From assembly GCF_910596095.1 (NCBI RefSeq), contig NC_056538.1:22182501-22246500 (forward strand): a stretch of DNA of 64,000 nt. Reading direction: 5' to 3'. Below, one piece after another: positions 50,101-62,160 of this stretch. The position numbers and the translations under genes are program-made. This stretch comes from Thunnus maccoyii. Lineage: Eukaryota > Chordata > Actinopteri > Scombriformes > Scombridae. The notes under the pieces were generated by a model. The model saw only the letters and a program-made list of their open reading frames with translations. It was not told where the DNA came from and did not search any database. How positions within the stretch are numbered: the stretch's first letter is position 1; the number at the start of each line of letters is the position of its first letter.

Positions 50101-53100
50101 CTCTTTATCACCATAATGAGATAACAGCACCACCAAGTGAACTACAGTACTTGTGGTTCAGAAGGGATAAATTCACTCAAGAAAAACAAAAAAACACAGT
50201 TTCTTAAGTGGTGCTCAATTAATTATCTTCTTGAAGCACACTTGATGGAAACACTCAACGATTCACATTTTATTTAGCTGAACTTGACTGTTTTTGTAGA
50301 AATGTCCTTGTTTTTAACAAGTGAATTGAATTGAAGGGGAAAAGGTCATTGTATTTATACAGACAGAATGAAAAAGTCCCATTAATCTCAATATTTATTT
50401 AGGAAAAACTACAATTATCGAATGAGACTAATGAGAAATCTCTTTTTATGAGTCTTTTTTGTCTCTTTTACTGCATTTGTTTTCTTTTTTTAACACTGTG
50501 TCTTTCCTGCTGCTCTGTTTTGTTGTGTGTAACTTCTTTTTGCCAATTAATTTATGTATGTAAAGTATCTTTGAGTACCTTTAAAAGTGCTGTATAAATA
50601 AAACATATTATCATTTTATTATTACAATACATGTGCTGTTTTAGATTTAATATTATGTTAGTGCAGCAGTTCGTCTCTGAGCTGTTATAAGTGGGCTTCT
50701 GGGAGATAAAGCAAACCTGCAGGTGGTGGTAGCTTCTTATTATATTCTGAAATGTATTTAATTCTCCTTTCATACCTTTGTTTTCAGATCCGCCAGTATC
50801 TTACAATCTCAACTTCATTGAAAAGTCTGATCAAGAAACACAGCAGAAATCAAATCAGAAACACGTGTTCAAATTATCCACTCAGACGTCCAGCCCCGCC
50901 GGTGACGAGGAGGATTCCATTGCGAAGGTGCTGGACTGGTTCAGCCGCAGCACAGGCAGCAGTGATTGGCTAAATGCAGAAAACAGACCCGAGGCCACAA
51001 AGAGCTCTGACAGACATCAAGTAGAAACCAACACATTAAGATGTGAAGATTCATTAAGAAAAGGTGCAGGGGATATTATAAATGATAGAAAGAAGGAAAC
51101 ACTAGAAACAAAGAGAAGTCTCTTACAAAGACAGACTCAAGAGTTAAAAGCGACCGACAAAACAGGAAACAAGGAGCCGACAGAAACGCAAGTAGAAGTG
51201 AAGAAAGATACCAGAGACAGAATGCGGTCACAGGAAGTGAAAGATAATGACGATGAAAGTGAACCGCCCAAAATCTCTCATCTGAAGTCATTCTGGGAGA
51301 AAAGCAACGCGGGCCCTAAAATACTTATCAGTAAATCAAACACGCCCGTCGACAAAGGACAGAAAGCTGTTCAGCTCTCAGCAGTGAAAGACGAGGAGAA
51401 AGTGAATAAACCGAACAGAGTGACTGATATGCCCTCTGCTCCTGGAATATACAATGGGAAGGGAATCTATGATAAGCACACCTCAAATGATGGGGATGAA
51501 AGAGGAGAACAGCTGTTAGTCAGTCTACAGAAAGATATCGGAGACAGTGAACGTGTTAACATTAATATTAACCAGCACTTAGACAGTGTCCACATGGGGA
51601 AACAACAGATTCCTGTAAGTCAAAGAAGCAATAATGACCAAACATTAAACACAGATTATTTAAAGGTAGCAGCCAGTCCCCAAGTAGCTGACAGAAGAGG
51701 TTCAGACACTGAGATCTTATGTGTAACCAGACTCAGCCCACAGCGACAGGTACCCCCCCAGTCCAGACTGAGTCCAGAGTCTGAGAGCATCTCTGCAATC
51801 AAACCAAATCCACAACCTGACAGTATTTTCCAGTCTAGAGAAACCTCACTGCAAGAAGAGCTGTCAAAGTCTATTCCTGTGTCTCAGCTGGATACAGATC
51901 TCCAAACAAGGGATGGTCCAGACTCCGAGAAGCTGTCCAGAAACAGCCCAAATGTGGACTACAAGCAAGACGGGAACGATATACAAATCACCCCCAAAAT
52001 AGACACACGCAGAGGTTCAAGTGAAGACTTTAGGATGAGGGAAAGTAAGGATAAAAGCATGCAATCAAGCATGTCTCCTAAAAGAAAGGAAGATGCATCT
52101 AATAAAGACAGAACTAACAGTCCTCATTCACATAGACAGGGCCTTGCTCATCAGGAAAGCACTGCAGAGAGGATAAAGCAGCTCAAATCTTTCTGGGAGC
52201 AGGAGAGGAATAAACCAATGTTTTATACCGGCAAATCGAAAGCTCTTGGGGATGGTAAAGTCGGTCGTGCTGCCAACCAAGCAAAACTGAATAAAAGATT
52301 TACAAAGTCAGAGTATGACCTAAGGTCGATTGGAAACGATTCAGGCAGTGATGGAGAAGACTCTGATAGAAATCACCCAAATTTTTCTACTCTTCCTTTG
52401 AATCAGAGAATAGAAAAGTCGTCCCCGAGCCTCGGCACGAGCCGAAGACAATTTAACAATCTGCGTGAGTTCTGGGACGAGGCCACGTCAGATTCCAAGG
52501 GATCATTATCCTTTGACAAACCCAAAAGCCCCAAAAGGAAAGAGCCACTAGGTGCCCAGCATCCACCTCAGGAGTTAAAGTGTGGCGACCCTGAGCTTTA
52601 CCGCTTATCCCCAGCAAAATCAAGAGCAGCCAATGACAGCAAAAACAACGTGTCTAATTATATGACAGCTGAGTCGGGCCAGCAGAGAGAATCCAAACGG
52701 ACCTCAAAAGACTCTAACAGAGAGGAGAAAGCCACGAAACCACAAAGCAATCTGGGAAAAGAGAGTCGCTCTCCCAAGAGTAAAAGAGACAACGTTAGCA
52801 ATTCGAGCAGTCGTGTAAATTCTTTGCGTCGCGCCACTAGCATGTTTGCTCTCAGTGATCCCGAAGAAAAAGATCAGGGGCTTCTCAAAATGGATGTAAG
52901 CCCTGTCCACTCGCAGAGCAGAAGGCAGAGCACAGACCGGACTCAGAACAGGAGGCAGAACACAGATAAAGGCGCCTCACCGAGGAGAACATTCGAGGAT
53001 AGTGAAACCCTGATTCCACGTGCACGGGCATTTGTTCCCAGAGACTACCGGCATTACCTGGGGATGACAGACAAGACGAGTGTCCACACCTCCCTCGCCC

Positions 53101-56100
53101 CGGCTGTGAAGGACGAGGGGTCAGAGGGTAAAATCGGATATGAATTTGACCTGGGGGGGCCAGTGAGGGCCAGCACCCCGGTGAGCTCAGAGGAGCGTTA
53201 CAGCAGGAGGAGCAGCAAGACGAGTCAGCGCCCCTTGTGGGCAAACTACAGCAGTTCAGACACAGGTCAGGAGTCGTCTATGAGCAGCACCTCAGAAACC
53301 TGGTCCATCTCGAGGAACGGCTCAAACCGTGAGCACCAACTTCTTCTTTTTTTTTTTTACAGTGTCACACAAAGACTTGAGTTTGTTTTTACTGTAACTC
53401 AAAGAAAAAAATACACTCCAAATATACAATTTACATTTGCACATGATATTCTGTCTTGACCTGCTATAACTTCAAATGCTACTATATGCTAAAGCTATTA
53501 TAGTCATGTGTTAAGTCAAATATACACATTAAAAGTTGGCATTTAGTACTTTTTCCAAAGACAAAATTCACAAAATAACATTTGGACTGCCTAAGTTTGT
53601 GAAATAAATTGTTTTTTGAAGAGAAAGAAAAACAATTAAAATATATCTAACTAGATCATTTTAACAATAATCAATAAAGCTGTTTCATTTATCTTGAAGC
53701 ATTAACATACTGTATGTTACAGAGTGATCATATTAAATCTGGATACAAATAAAACAAAAATAGAAAAAAAAAGGTTTTCAAAGCATGAAGTAGTTGCTGA
53801 TAACATTGTGAGATCTATGTCTCCTTTACACTCAACCTGACCATTAAACACAAGTATGTTTCCTTGTTTTGAACATTTATTTTTCTAAGTCGTCCAAGTG
53901 TCTGCTGTTAGCATACTCCCAGACAATTATGATCACACTGTTGTATCCAGCAGTATCCTTGGTATCATGTCCGTGTTTCTTGTTTTCTCTGTTGGCAGAA
54001 GCAAATCTCTGTAAACACTTAGTGCTCCTGCGGTCAGTTGGCTGTGTTTAATTTGTGGGTTGGGCGATACATAGTTCTGACTTTACTGACATCACACCAC
54101 TGTTGCTCCAGAGACAGTTTCACTTCAGCTTTATTTCACAGTAATTTTTTAATGGAAGCAGGGATGATATATATATATGCATGAAATATATATATATATA
54201 TATATATTTCATGCACAGTATTATTATACAAGTTAATGGAAACACAAATTAGAGACTTATGTCTAATAACATGTAGTATAATAGTAAGAATTCTTGAATG
54301 AGACAACACCAGTTTATATGTTCTGCTTGAAACACCTGGACTTATACTTGTTTCACTTGTTTTCACTTAACACAGTTTGTGAATTCATCATTAACTTAAT
54401 TTACACAGCTTAATTCAAAAATTTGGATTTCCCTTTGTGTGTTTTGAGTACAGGTGTATACACACAAGCTCTGGTAGCATTAGACCTGCTATAGTAAAAT
54501 AATCTCTGCATTCAGATCACGTAGTGTTTGAAAGTGCCAACCCTCCTCTCTGATATGAGCAATTATAATATAAAACAAGGATTCAGTCGTTTGTTAACAC
54601 ACTGTCTGTTCAATATCATTGTTTATTGCAATTTCAATAGTTGTGAAAACCAATTTGAGCATGAAAATCTATCACTTAGCCAGCAAACAAATCCAGACAG
54701 GACATGTCAATTATTACATTAATTAGAGTTTTGTTTTCCATGACGTAGGTGAGAATGATGATGATAACCAAAACCCTGTAAGGAAAGCGTTGCGGCGAGC
54801 AGAAGCACGCCCTAAAACTCTGGCTAAAAGTATGGAGGACATCACAGCATCCTTACCACCACGTGAGCATTTCCACAACGTCCAAGTCTAACATTTCCCA
54901 AATGTATAGATCATTTTTGTTGACTGTGGTTACTTTGTTTGTCTCTCACAGGACAAGAAAGAAGACAGGATCCAACTGTTGAGATGAGGCGCATTAGTGA
55001 TGGTAAAAATCGGCCTGATCTGTGTAATTATGTATATCTGTTCAAACATGGTGGTATATTAGTTAAGATTCTGTATCTTCTAGTTTCGTCCATCCCGTCG
55101 CCCTCCTCATCCTTATTTTCGGATCCAGAGCACCTGAAGAAGATGAGCAAATCAGTTCCTTCGTTTTTACAGAAGGAGGTAAAACCACCACTGCATCTTT
55201 TAGTCCAGTTGGTCAAATCCTGCTCTGCATCCCCGTGCACAGAGCTTTCTGTGCCTGCTGTCTGTGTTGCAGGATGACGGCAGAGATACTGACTCCACCT
55301 ACGAGGACAGTGACCACCGAGGAAGCCTAACGATGGGCAGATCTATGTCTAACCTCACCAACTCCTCTGGCATGGCGTCTGTGTCTTCTGTATGTTCACA
55401 CACAGCAGCATGAGTTGCTTATGCATGAGCACACTTCCCACACAAACACTGCTCTCTCAAACTGCACTGCTCACTGGCTTTTAAGCATAATTAGTAATTG
55501 TTGGGGATTAGTATCAACCCATAATCTGTTTTTGTGTCCAGAGTTAACAGTTTTCCATCACACAAACCACAAATTGTTCAATAAACTTTTTTCTGCATGT
55601 GTGTGCTCCTAGCTGAGCGGAAGTGTGATGACCATGTACAGTGGGGACTTTGGGAATGTGGAGGTTCAGGGAAACATCCAGTTCTCCATCAACTATGTGC
55701 AGCGGCTCAGAGAGTTCCACATCTTTGTGGCTGAGTGCCGAGACTTGGCTGCAGTCGACCCAAAGAGGGGCCGCTCGGATCCGTGAGTACTGTACCTGAT
55801 GAAATACACAGACCACAAACAGACACATTTAGCGACTAGCTGGTGAACATAATGGAGCATTTAGCAGCTAAAGAGCCCTCAGGATTTCCCTCAGGATAGG
55901 GACCAAAAACAGAGCGAAAGGGGAGTGAATATTGGACTTACATTCATTAAGTGGAAAGAAACACGACTCCCAATGAATGATAATGTTGCTCCATAACTGT
56001 TGGATGTGTAAATAAGTTTGCCAACAAGTTCATCATGTCAACTTAAAAGGTGATGATATGTCAGTGTTGTCTTCACAACTTGTTTCCGCTGCCCCCAAGT

Positions 56101-58060
56101 GGCTAAAAAATCAGTTAATGCAGGTTTAAGGTATATCTTAGCAATGAAAATTGTGTTGCTGTTTTGTTTTTCAAGGTATGTGAAAAGCTACCTGGTTCCT
56201 GACAAAGCTAACCTCGGAAAAAGGAAAACATCTGTAAAAAAAAAGACATTGAATCCAACTTTCAACGAGATCCTCAGAGTAAGAGCCCACAGATATGACG
56301 CCAGTAGCACTAAACATACACAGACACTTTCCCACACTGTAATGCTTAATACTTGGCGTGCTTGACAATCAGCAAACAAAAGCAGCTCACTCCTCTCCGT
56401 CTCTCCAGTATCGTGTTCGCATGGAGTACCTCAGAACCCAGACGCTCATTCTTTCCGTTTGGCATAACGACACCTTTGGCAGGAACAGTTTCCTGGGCGA
56501 GGTAGACGTGGACCTCTCCAAGTGGGACTTTGACCACACCCAGATGAACTACTTAGCCCTGAAAGCCAGGGTAAGAAAAACACACACACAGCTTTATCCG
56601 CAGTAGTTGTTTTCTCATCAAATAACAGTAGCAGCTGGTCAGTTTGCTCATTTCCCCAGAGTCTATTTGAGCTGGTTATATCACATGTTCTGTAGTTATT
56701 GTATAAGCTGTGTACAAAGGAATTCAGGAGCGTCATGATGGATTTTGGATGAACTGTTTATGTAATGTATACTCTCTCTGTATATTTCAGACAACACCCA
56801 CTTTAGCGCCCTCAAATGGGCGAGGAGAGATGAGATTAGCCATACGTTTCCTGCCGCAGATCATCCACAGTGAAGGTCTGCATACAAACTTACTCTGCTT
56901 TTTAAAAGGCCTTGTAACGTATTCCAAAAAATTCACAAAGGTATATAAAAACGTTGTCTGTCATTTCTTCTTTAAAGGATTAACCAAGGAGGGTCCGAGC
57001 ACTGGAGAGGTCCACATTTGGGTGAAAGAATGCAAGAACCTGCCTCTAATCAGGGCCACCATTGACCCATATGTTAAGTGGTATGCACAACATCCTGCAC
57101 GAGTAAGGATATCAATAGAAGTTTTCTGGTGCACTGTATCAATCTACATGTTTCTTTTTCCCTCCTCATCTCAAGCTTTGTGCTGCCGGACACGAGCAGG
57201 AAGAGTCGTCAGAAGACACGTGTGCTGAGGAGGATGGTGGATCCAGTGTTTAACCACACAATGGTGTATGATGGTATCAGAGAGGCTGATCTAAATGAAG
57301 TCTGCGTAGAGCTCACAGTGTGGGATCGAGACAGGCTAGCCAGCAACCTGCTTGGGGGCCTGAGGCTTGGAGCTGGAATAGGTAGGGGTGGAAAAACTAA
57401 ATTTAATATAAAAACACTCAAACTGACAACAATAGGCATAGGCAGCTGCACAATTTAATACTCAATATGTATGTGAACAATAACAACACTGGGACTAAGA
57501 GCTGCTCAAAACATTTATTTTCCTCTATGTACAGCAGCAGCTACAGTGGATGATGTTACTGCTTTCATCACCCACTCTGATTGGCCCAATAATAACACCC
57601 ACAATAGTCTAAAAAGCATAAAACTGTAAATTGTTGTGAAGAAACCTGAACCAGAGTCATCAAATACAATGGGTTGAGTTTTTTTTCCTCCCATTCATGT
57701 CCATAATAAAAAAGCTGAAAATTATAAAATGTAAAATAGTATCAGAGTGAAAATGAATTGCAGCTGTGCCCTAAATGAGCCATTTTAAAGTTTGAACAGC
57801 GTTTCAGACTTTCAGAGGATACAAAAGCATTGAAGTGAAGTAATAAAGAACAAAGATTATCAATGAATAGACATATTTCCAATCCTTGTATTTTGCTGTG
57901 TCTCTCTGTAGGCAAAAGTTACGGTGCGCTGGTGGACTGGATGGACTCTACTCCCTATGAGGTGGCGCTATGGGATCGCATGATAGCTTCTCCAAATGAA
58001 TGGGTGGAGGACGTGCTCCCACTAAGAATGCTGAACTCTGCCAAAACTGCTTTCAAATAA
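44044..58060 (+). CDS. sytl2: Synaptotagmin-like protein 2 (Slp2), long form
   Basis: Slp2 is a Rab27 effector that tethers vesicles to the plasma membrane. Exons: 44044-44223 (ATG 44123), 46321-46484, 46943-47054, 48452-48500, 48603-48705, 48859-49587, 50788-53328, 54749-54862, 54952-55002, 55084-55178, 55273-55389, 55613-55782, 56176-56278, 56409-56570, 56791-56875, 56978-57080, 57176-57381, 57912-58060. Phases join into one frame of about 1,717 aa. Residues 1-85 are the Slp homology domain (SHD): [19 protein letters not shown], then [20 protein letters not shown] and ASMKQRK, without a zinc finger between SHD1 and SHD2, as in Slp1/Slp2. A disordered Ser/Lys-rich middle follows, with 847 residues from a single exon. 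C2A is at about 1405-1535 ([30 protein letters not shown], basic [29 protein letters not shown]). C2B is at about 1575-1700 ([32 protein letters not shown], end [20 protein letters not shown]). The exon 3 donor (47,055) is the least certain join. Confidence 0.95.
46715..46757. repeat. A/T homopolymer palindrome
   Basis: A run of A, then 'atatttaaat', then a run of more than 20 T lies in sytl2 intron 2. It is a low-complexity sequence able to fold back on itself. Confidence 0.7.
47071..47165. repeat. (TCTA)n microsatellite
   Basis: About 23 TCTA/TCTG units begin only about 17 nt downstream of the sytl2 exon donor at 47,055. The units include TCTG variants, so it is a compound repeat. Confidence 0.95.
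50788..53328 (+). CDS. sytl2: Giant internal exon of sytl2 with repeated FW motifs
   Basis: This 2,541-nt exon is open throughout in phase with its neighbours and encodes residues about 420-1266. It is rich in Ser, Lys, Gln, Asp and Arg, with no predicted fold visible. Three spaced copies of a motif occur: [10 protein letters not shown] (51,277-51,306), [10 protein letters not shown] (52,177-52,206) and [10 protein letters not shown] (52,457-52,486). A weaker [10 protein letters not shown] lies at 50,925-50,954. Such a long exon is an optional part of Slp2 in vertebrates; shorter forms skip it. Skipping keeps the frame because both borders are phase 1. Confidence 0.85.
54178..54215. repeat. 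38-nt perfect palindrome around (TA)n
   Basis: The arms 'tgcatgaaatatatata' and their exact complement close a TA run in the sytl2 intron after the giant exon. The sequence is self-complementary across its whole length and could extrude as a cruciform or form an RNA hairpin. Confidence 0.85.
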
Positions 58061-58597
58061 GTATAAGTATACCACACTGGGATACATACTGCAAATATAA
58101 TATATTCTTAAGAGGTAAAAACATAATACATGTTATAAAGGTGATTTAAATTCAGTCCAAAAAAGCTTTGTAAGGATTTTAATAGTCTCATAAAAAATAA
58201 AGTAAAGTCACTGGAGTGAAAAATTGGAATTAACCATGTTGCCGTAGTTTTACAGCAGCCTGTGGTGCCACCTAACAAAGCAATTTCATAAAAAATGGTG
58301 GCTTTGTGAACACTTCAGGGTCTCTGTTGAAACTCCACAGGAAAGAACAAGGGGAAATAAAATTAGAAAACCAAATGGTGGAAACAAAAAACTCTGGAGA
58401 GTGAGCTGAAAAATAACTCAAATAAATTCTGATCCTGGAACAACTGAGTACTGAAAGTCTTTATGCAGGAGGATAGGAAGAAATTAAAGACACTTAATGG
58501 AACATCTGATCATCCTTTGCCTTTTGTCGTGGTGTTCAAACAAGAATGTTATAGAGCAGTGTAATGAGTGAGAAAAACATGGATTTGGATTTTGTGT
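58061..58597 (+). other. sytl2: sytl2 3' UTR candidate region
   Basis: AT-rich sequence after the TAA stop. AATAAA signals occur at 58,196-58,201 and near 58,355 and 58,424. Which one is used cannot be told from sequence. No other gene is seen here. Confidence 0.5.
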
Positions 58598-59603
58598 AAA
58601 GGGAACATATGCTTTTTGTGATTTTCTTTTATTTACATTTTTAAGCTAAGATTTCTTTATTGTCATTTCTCAGTACTCACATACATTGAAATTAAATTGA
58701 TCCTCTGCATTTGACCCATCCTATACACACACACTAGGAGCAGTGGGCCAGAGACCAACTCCGGTTCTTTTTGCCAGTGCCAGTAGTCAGGGGCATTAAC
58801 CATAACATACATGTCAAGAAACTGAAGATACCCCGTGCACAGCAGTGCCTCTCTCCTGGGTGCCAGCTGATGCATAACATACATGTCTTTAATGGTGGGA
58901 GGAAACCGGAGAACCCACGCAAACACGGGGAGAACATGCAAACTCCACACAGAAAGGACCTGGGACAGCTGGGGTTCGAGCCCAGGACCTTCTTGCTGTG
59001 AGGCAACAGTGCTAACCACTGAACCACTGTGTTAAACATGGTCAAAGTTCCCAAACCTGAGGTTAACTGTAGAAATGCTCCCTGCAAGTCAAAAGCCTTG
59101 GCTTCAACCTGGTCAGAACACTTCATTTGCAATGGTTTTTTATACCTTGCCGACAAGTTGATGTCAGCTCACCGTGCATGCCCATATAATGGCCATCCTT
59201 TGTAACTAAGGTTGTTGCTAATGCTGTTGCTAAGGTTTTTCCATTAGTTGTTTGCATCCTTCCAGCTCATGTATGGATGTATTTGAGAAGTTGACATTTC
59301 AAGTAAAGAACGAGTAAAAGAAGTGAAATCCTACTACTACTGCTTGTTTACATAGACACCAGAAGTTGGTTGAGACACAGCTTCCAGAAGCTGACCAATC
59401 AGAAGAGAGCAGGCTCATCAGGGGAGGGGCCTTAAAGAGACATTAGCTAAAGCAACCTGTTTCAGACAGAGGCTGAATTGAGGGGCTGTGTAAAGGGTCA
59501 GTATAAGATAAATACGGAGTTAATTGAACTGTAAATAAAGCAAAGATATTCCAGACTCAGATTAAAATATAGACCTGTAAATGTGCATAATATGTCCCCT
59601 TTA
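58598..59603. mobile_element. Inverted-end DNA element with a nested insertion
   Basis: The left end is 'taaagggaacatatgctttt'. The right end read on the other strand is 'taaaggggacatattatgca'. Internal words ('gttcccaaacctgaggttaa', 'gaccaatcagaag') belong to a common fish non-autonomous element. About 390 nt of a different repeat separate the left end from the rest. There is no coding capacity. Confidence 0.75.
58645..59035. repeat. Dispersed fish repeat nested in the element at 58,598-59,603
   Basis: Contains 'tgatcctctgcatttgaccc', 'ggaggaaaccggagaaccca' and 'cgaacccaggac'-like words typical of an abundant teleost repeat. Open frames across it on either strand are repeat artefacts. Confidence 0.75.
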
Positions 59604-61605
59604 AAGCTACATCAGCCTGTCAACAGGTGTCCTCAATGTAATCTGTACAACAATCACCATACATCCATCACACCACAATAAAAACATTAAGAAATATATC
59701 CCAAAGGTTTTATAATATCTGCACAAAGCGTTATCTTGATTACATTGCTCTATACACTTCTGTTCTTTTTATGGGGGTAATTATGTTTGAGCACTTAGAA
59801 GAAGGCTAAAGCCAAACCACTATAGTGTTTTTAATTACATCTTGCATCCTTGAATAAAGGCTTTTATTGTAATAGAATCTGAAGTCATGCTCCTCTCGCT
59901 ATCCAGAGATGTAAATTATTACCTGCCCTTAATGTGCAGGGCACCTCTTTACTCCCTGAATATCTCTTGAGTCAAATTATTTTACTCCAGTTTTCATTTG
60001 GCCAAACAACAGTAATAAAAAATGTGAAAAATCCCAGTGAAAATATGTTGGTGTTTTTAAATTCACACTGCTGTGCATTTACACAGCTTCACAATGTACA
60101 AAGTTTCTCAAGGTATGTTTCTTAAATTTCCACAACAATGTCGAAATATTCAGGGCACTTTTCTTGGAGATAGAAAAGAAACACACTGTCTACACACTTG
60201 AATTAAGCAGGTTTCATATTAACTGGCAAAGTCCTTCATCAGAACATTTAGAGTTCAGTGAGAGGATGTTCCTTTTAGATTTCAGCACTTTTCATTTAAG
60301 AAGTTTTTAATGTTAATTAGGGCCACAATTAACAATTATCTTCTTCATATATTGTTTAGTCTATAAAATGTCTTGAAATAATGCTTCTCACACTTTCCCA
60401 AACCCCAAAGCAACATCTTCAAAATGCTTGTTTTGACCAACCAACGGTCAAAAACCCAAAAGATCTTCAGTTTGCTATTATATAAGCCAAAGAAAAGCAT
60501 TAAAACATCCTGAAGTTTGAGAGGCCAGCTAATGTTTAGCATTTTTGCTTGAAAAATTACTGTAACGATTAATCGATTACAAAAATACTCGCCAATACTT
60601 TTTTCGATCGACTAATTCATTAAGTTAAATCGTTGCAGCTGTAATGTTTAATATTTTTTATTATTTTTCTTTTATTCCAGGAATGTTGAAGTTGTATACC
60701 TCCTTTAACTTTGACATGTCTTCTGTTAAGCAATATTGACACTGGGTAATGTAATTTTCATTGCACTAAACCTTTAAAAAACCTGAACCATAGGACCGTG
60801 TTCTGTATTTATTGTATGTCGCCTCAAACTGTCTTTACAGCCTTTTATTCACTGAAGTGGTTGTATGTATCCTCTGAAAACTTTGCTTTTCAGACTAACA
60901 CTTGTTTTGACAGTATTTCTATATACTTAATTGATTTGACAGCATATCTGACATGTGATGAACTGTTGCAATTACAGTATGTTAACCACAAGTGGGATTA
61001 AAAACATAACATGCAGAATAACTTTCACACGTCTATTTTTTAAAAATCATTTTTAACATTAAGGTAACTGGCAATGGTAGCCTACAGATAAATTTCAAGG
61101 TTGTCTGAATAATGTTGTGGCTTTTGACAGAAAAGTGACTGCTCCATGTCAAAGTTTTTAATCATCCTGTGAAATATCTCACTATCACTATCTACTGGAT
61201 GAATTGACACACTTTGTTCAAAGATTCATGGTTCCTAGATGATGAAGCCCCATGACTTGAAAACTGTTCATAAAAATGTTGGTGGACTATCATGTAACAT
61301 TAATATTAGTGTAGTTTTATACATTTTTAATGTTCCCAGCACCTTAAGCAAAATATCAGACACCTTCATTTTACTGGGTTGGCAGTAGCAATCTCAGAGA
61401 CATATCTTGAAAACAAAAGCTATCAACATGGCTAGACGAGAGAGATTCATTTAATTTTGGTGAACCGACCCTGTAAATTACAAACTTAAATAACTGCTGA
61501 ATACTTCACCGACTTGTTTTGCAATGTGTATAACATAGTGGACACACTCTATAGATGATGAAGAGAGTTTCAAAGAGAGGCGAAGGGACTCCACTCTCTT
61601 TCTCT
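59604..61605. other. AT-rich spacer downstream of sytl2
   Basis: No gene is supported on either strand. It contains the 'gggctgcaac'-type repeat at 60,319-60,645. Scattered AATAAA motifs (for example near 59,531 and 59,851) could serve very long sytl2 3' ends, but that is speculative. Confidence 0.5.
60319..60645. repeat. 'gggctgcaac' palindromic repeat downstream of sytl2
   Basis: It runs from 'tagggccacaattaacaatt' to 'ttaaatcgttgcagctgta' and contains 'gtaacgattaatcgattaca'. It is the family copy furthest from picalm. Confidence 0.8.
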
Positions 61606-61610
61606 CTCAC

Positions 61611-61704
61611 AAGATTTTGCATAAGAAGAAATAAAAGGTTAGGATGATATTGCAGATGACGACAGCCACCACAGTGCTGTTGTAGCAGCTCAGGGATGAC
61701 ATAA
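61611..61704 (-). CDS. Candidate transmembrane exon of an unidentified gene
   Basis: On the minus strand a pyrimidine-rich acceptor (cctttctcacacag) precedes a 94-nt segment that ends at a donor (gtgaga). One frame reads MSSLSCYNSTVVAVVICNII and then LTFYFFLCKI, a strongly hydrophobic helix preceded by a CY pair. This layout is loosely like small immune-receptor adaptors (TYROBP, HCST, FCER1G), but the usual acidic residue in the helix is replaced by Asn. No ITAM or YxxM exon was found nearby. It could equally be chance. Confidence 0.2.
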
Positions 61705-61910
61705 CTGTGTGAGAAAGGAAGACAAGAACCATTAAGACTTTGCACAGTATTGTGCAACATGTGTCTTTTATTAAATGTTATTACACATTCAGTGCAGATT
61801 TTGATAATCAAGAACTAGATATGTTGTAGATCCACTGAAAAATTTTACCCAAATTTTCTATTTTTGTGTAAGAATATGAGAGTGTGATTAAGAGGAGATA
61901 CTATAAGTAC

Positions 61911-61930
61911 ACACACACATACACACACAC

Positions 61931-61993
<63 letters not shown>

Positions 61994-62000
61994 TTTTTTC
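61911..62000. repeat. (CA)n-(TA)n-poly(T) tract
   Basis: A CA run, then about 25 TA units, then a run of about 25 T. It marks the edge of the dispersed repeat that follows. Confidence 0.95.
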
Positions 62001-62160
62001 AAAGGTGCAGTGTGCAGGATTTAGTAGCATCTAGCAGTGATCATTCGAAGGTAACAAAAACAACAATTCTTATTTTCAGGTGATTATACACTAATTAAAA
62101 CATACATACATATATTCCATTTCTGCCAAGTCCGTTCTGCTAGATGCCACTACATTTTTG
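62001..62160. repeat. Dispersed fish repeat ('gtgtgcaggatttagtagca')
   Basis: Starts next to the poly(T) tract with 'aaggtgcagtgtgcaggatt' and ends near 'tgctagatgccactacattt'. The ends are partly inverted ('atctagcag' and 'ctgctagat'). It is a common teleost non-autonomous element type. Confidence 0.6.

Noticed and set aside
58663-59156. Open frames of 118 and 140 codons on the minus strand
   Set aside because: They lie across dispersed fish repeats recognised by several consensus words.
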